A model generated the notes under the pieces. That model saw only the letters and a program-made list of their open reading frames with translations. It made no database searches and was not told the origin of the DNA. Below are positions 5,413 through 5,531 of a stretch of DNA of 5,531 nt, piece by piece. The first letter of the stretch is position 1. Each line of letters starts with the position of its first letter. Location: the NCBI GenBank assembly GCA_031279925.1, contig JAITHQ010000227.1, positions 1-5,531 on the forward strand. The letters run 5' to 3'. The DNA comes from Treponema sp. (GTDB lineage: Bacteria; Spirochaetota; Spirochaetia; Treponematales; Breznakiellaceae). Made by a program: the position numbers and the translations under genes.

Positions 5413-5531
5413 CTAATTCCTGAACGAATGAATCGGCGCGGGGATTCTGCCGCCCCTGGCGATAAAGGCGTCGCTCTTTGCGGGGTTTACCGCCATGACC
5501 GGAGCGCCGCCCAAAAGGCCGCCGAATTCCG
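5413..5531 (-). CDS. UPF0210/DUF711 (PFL) family protein, C-terminal end only
   Basis: The minus strand is open from the window edge to a TAG stop at 5413-5415 and encodes the last 38 residues of a protein that begins outside the window. The visible part starts [15 protein letters not shown] and ends [17 protein letters not shown]. This matches my memory of the conserved C-terminus of UPF0210/DUF711 proteins (fGGLLG.APvM.vn....[12 protein letters not shown]), a widespread bacterial and archaeal family without a well-established function. The codon use is GC-rich, like ptsI and der. The gene converges on the exported-protein gene, with the mobile element between them. The family call rests on a short segment and recollection. 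That it is a real coding end is better supported than the name. Confidence 0.7.
   Translation of the reverse strand, partial: EFGGLLGGAPVMAVNPAKSDAFIARGGRIPAPIHSFRN

Overview
The window looks like a chromosomal segment of a spirochaete, most likely a Treponema-like organism. I infer this from the style of the EI and Der proteins, the long homopolymeric C tract in front of a secreted-protein gene (a known treponemal device) and the moderate GC content. No rRNA or other decisive marker is present, so the assignment is tentative.

Layout from left to right. A palindrome-rich, MITE-like element (copy 1, missing about six terminal bases at the window edge) fills 1-123. A minus-strand gene for a cytoplasmic SGNH/GDSL-type esterase follows (152-883). 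A 320-base divergent intergenic region separates it from a plus-strand pair: ptsI (PTS Enzyme I, 1204-2961) and der/engA (double-GTPase ribosome-assembly factor, 2951-4333). The pair overlaps by 11 bases and is probably co-transcribed and translationally coupled. A 348-base non-coding stretch (4334-4681) holds a GC-rich hairpin, a candidate promoter and an uninterrupted run of 19 C (4521-4539). It leads to a gene for a 199-residue exported protein of unknown function (4682-5281). A second copy of the element (5281-5379, inverted relative to copy 1) sits exactly on that gene's stop codon and is flanked by TTA on both sides. At the right edge, on the minus strand, is the last 38 codons of a gene whose C-terminus resembles the UPF0210/DUF711 (PFL) family.

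How the parts relate. ptsI and der are housekeeping genes in GC-rich sequence (sampled lines about 53-65%). The flanking SGNH gene (about 40%) and exported-protein gene (roughly 40-45%) are AT-richer and look like more variable neighbours. Both element copies lie directly downstream of a gene, in the same orientation relative to that gene, and each presents a short GC stem followed by TTTTT, so they may serve as mobile transcription terminators. The C19 tract is the best candidate for a regulatory novelty, namely phase-variable expression of the exported protein. I see no CRISPR array, tRNA, rRNA, transposase gene or complete accessory defence system here.
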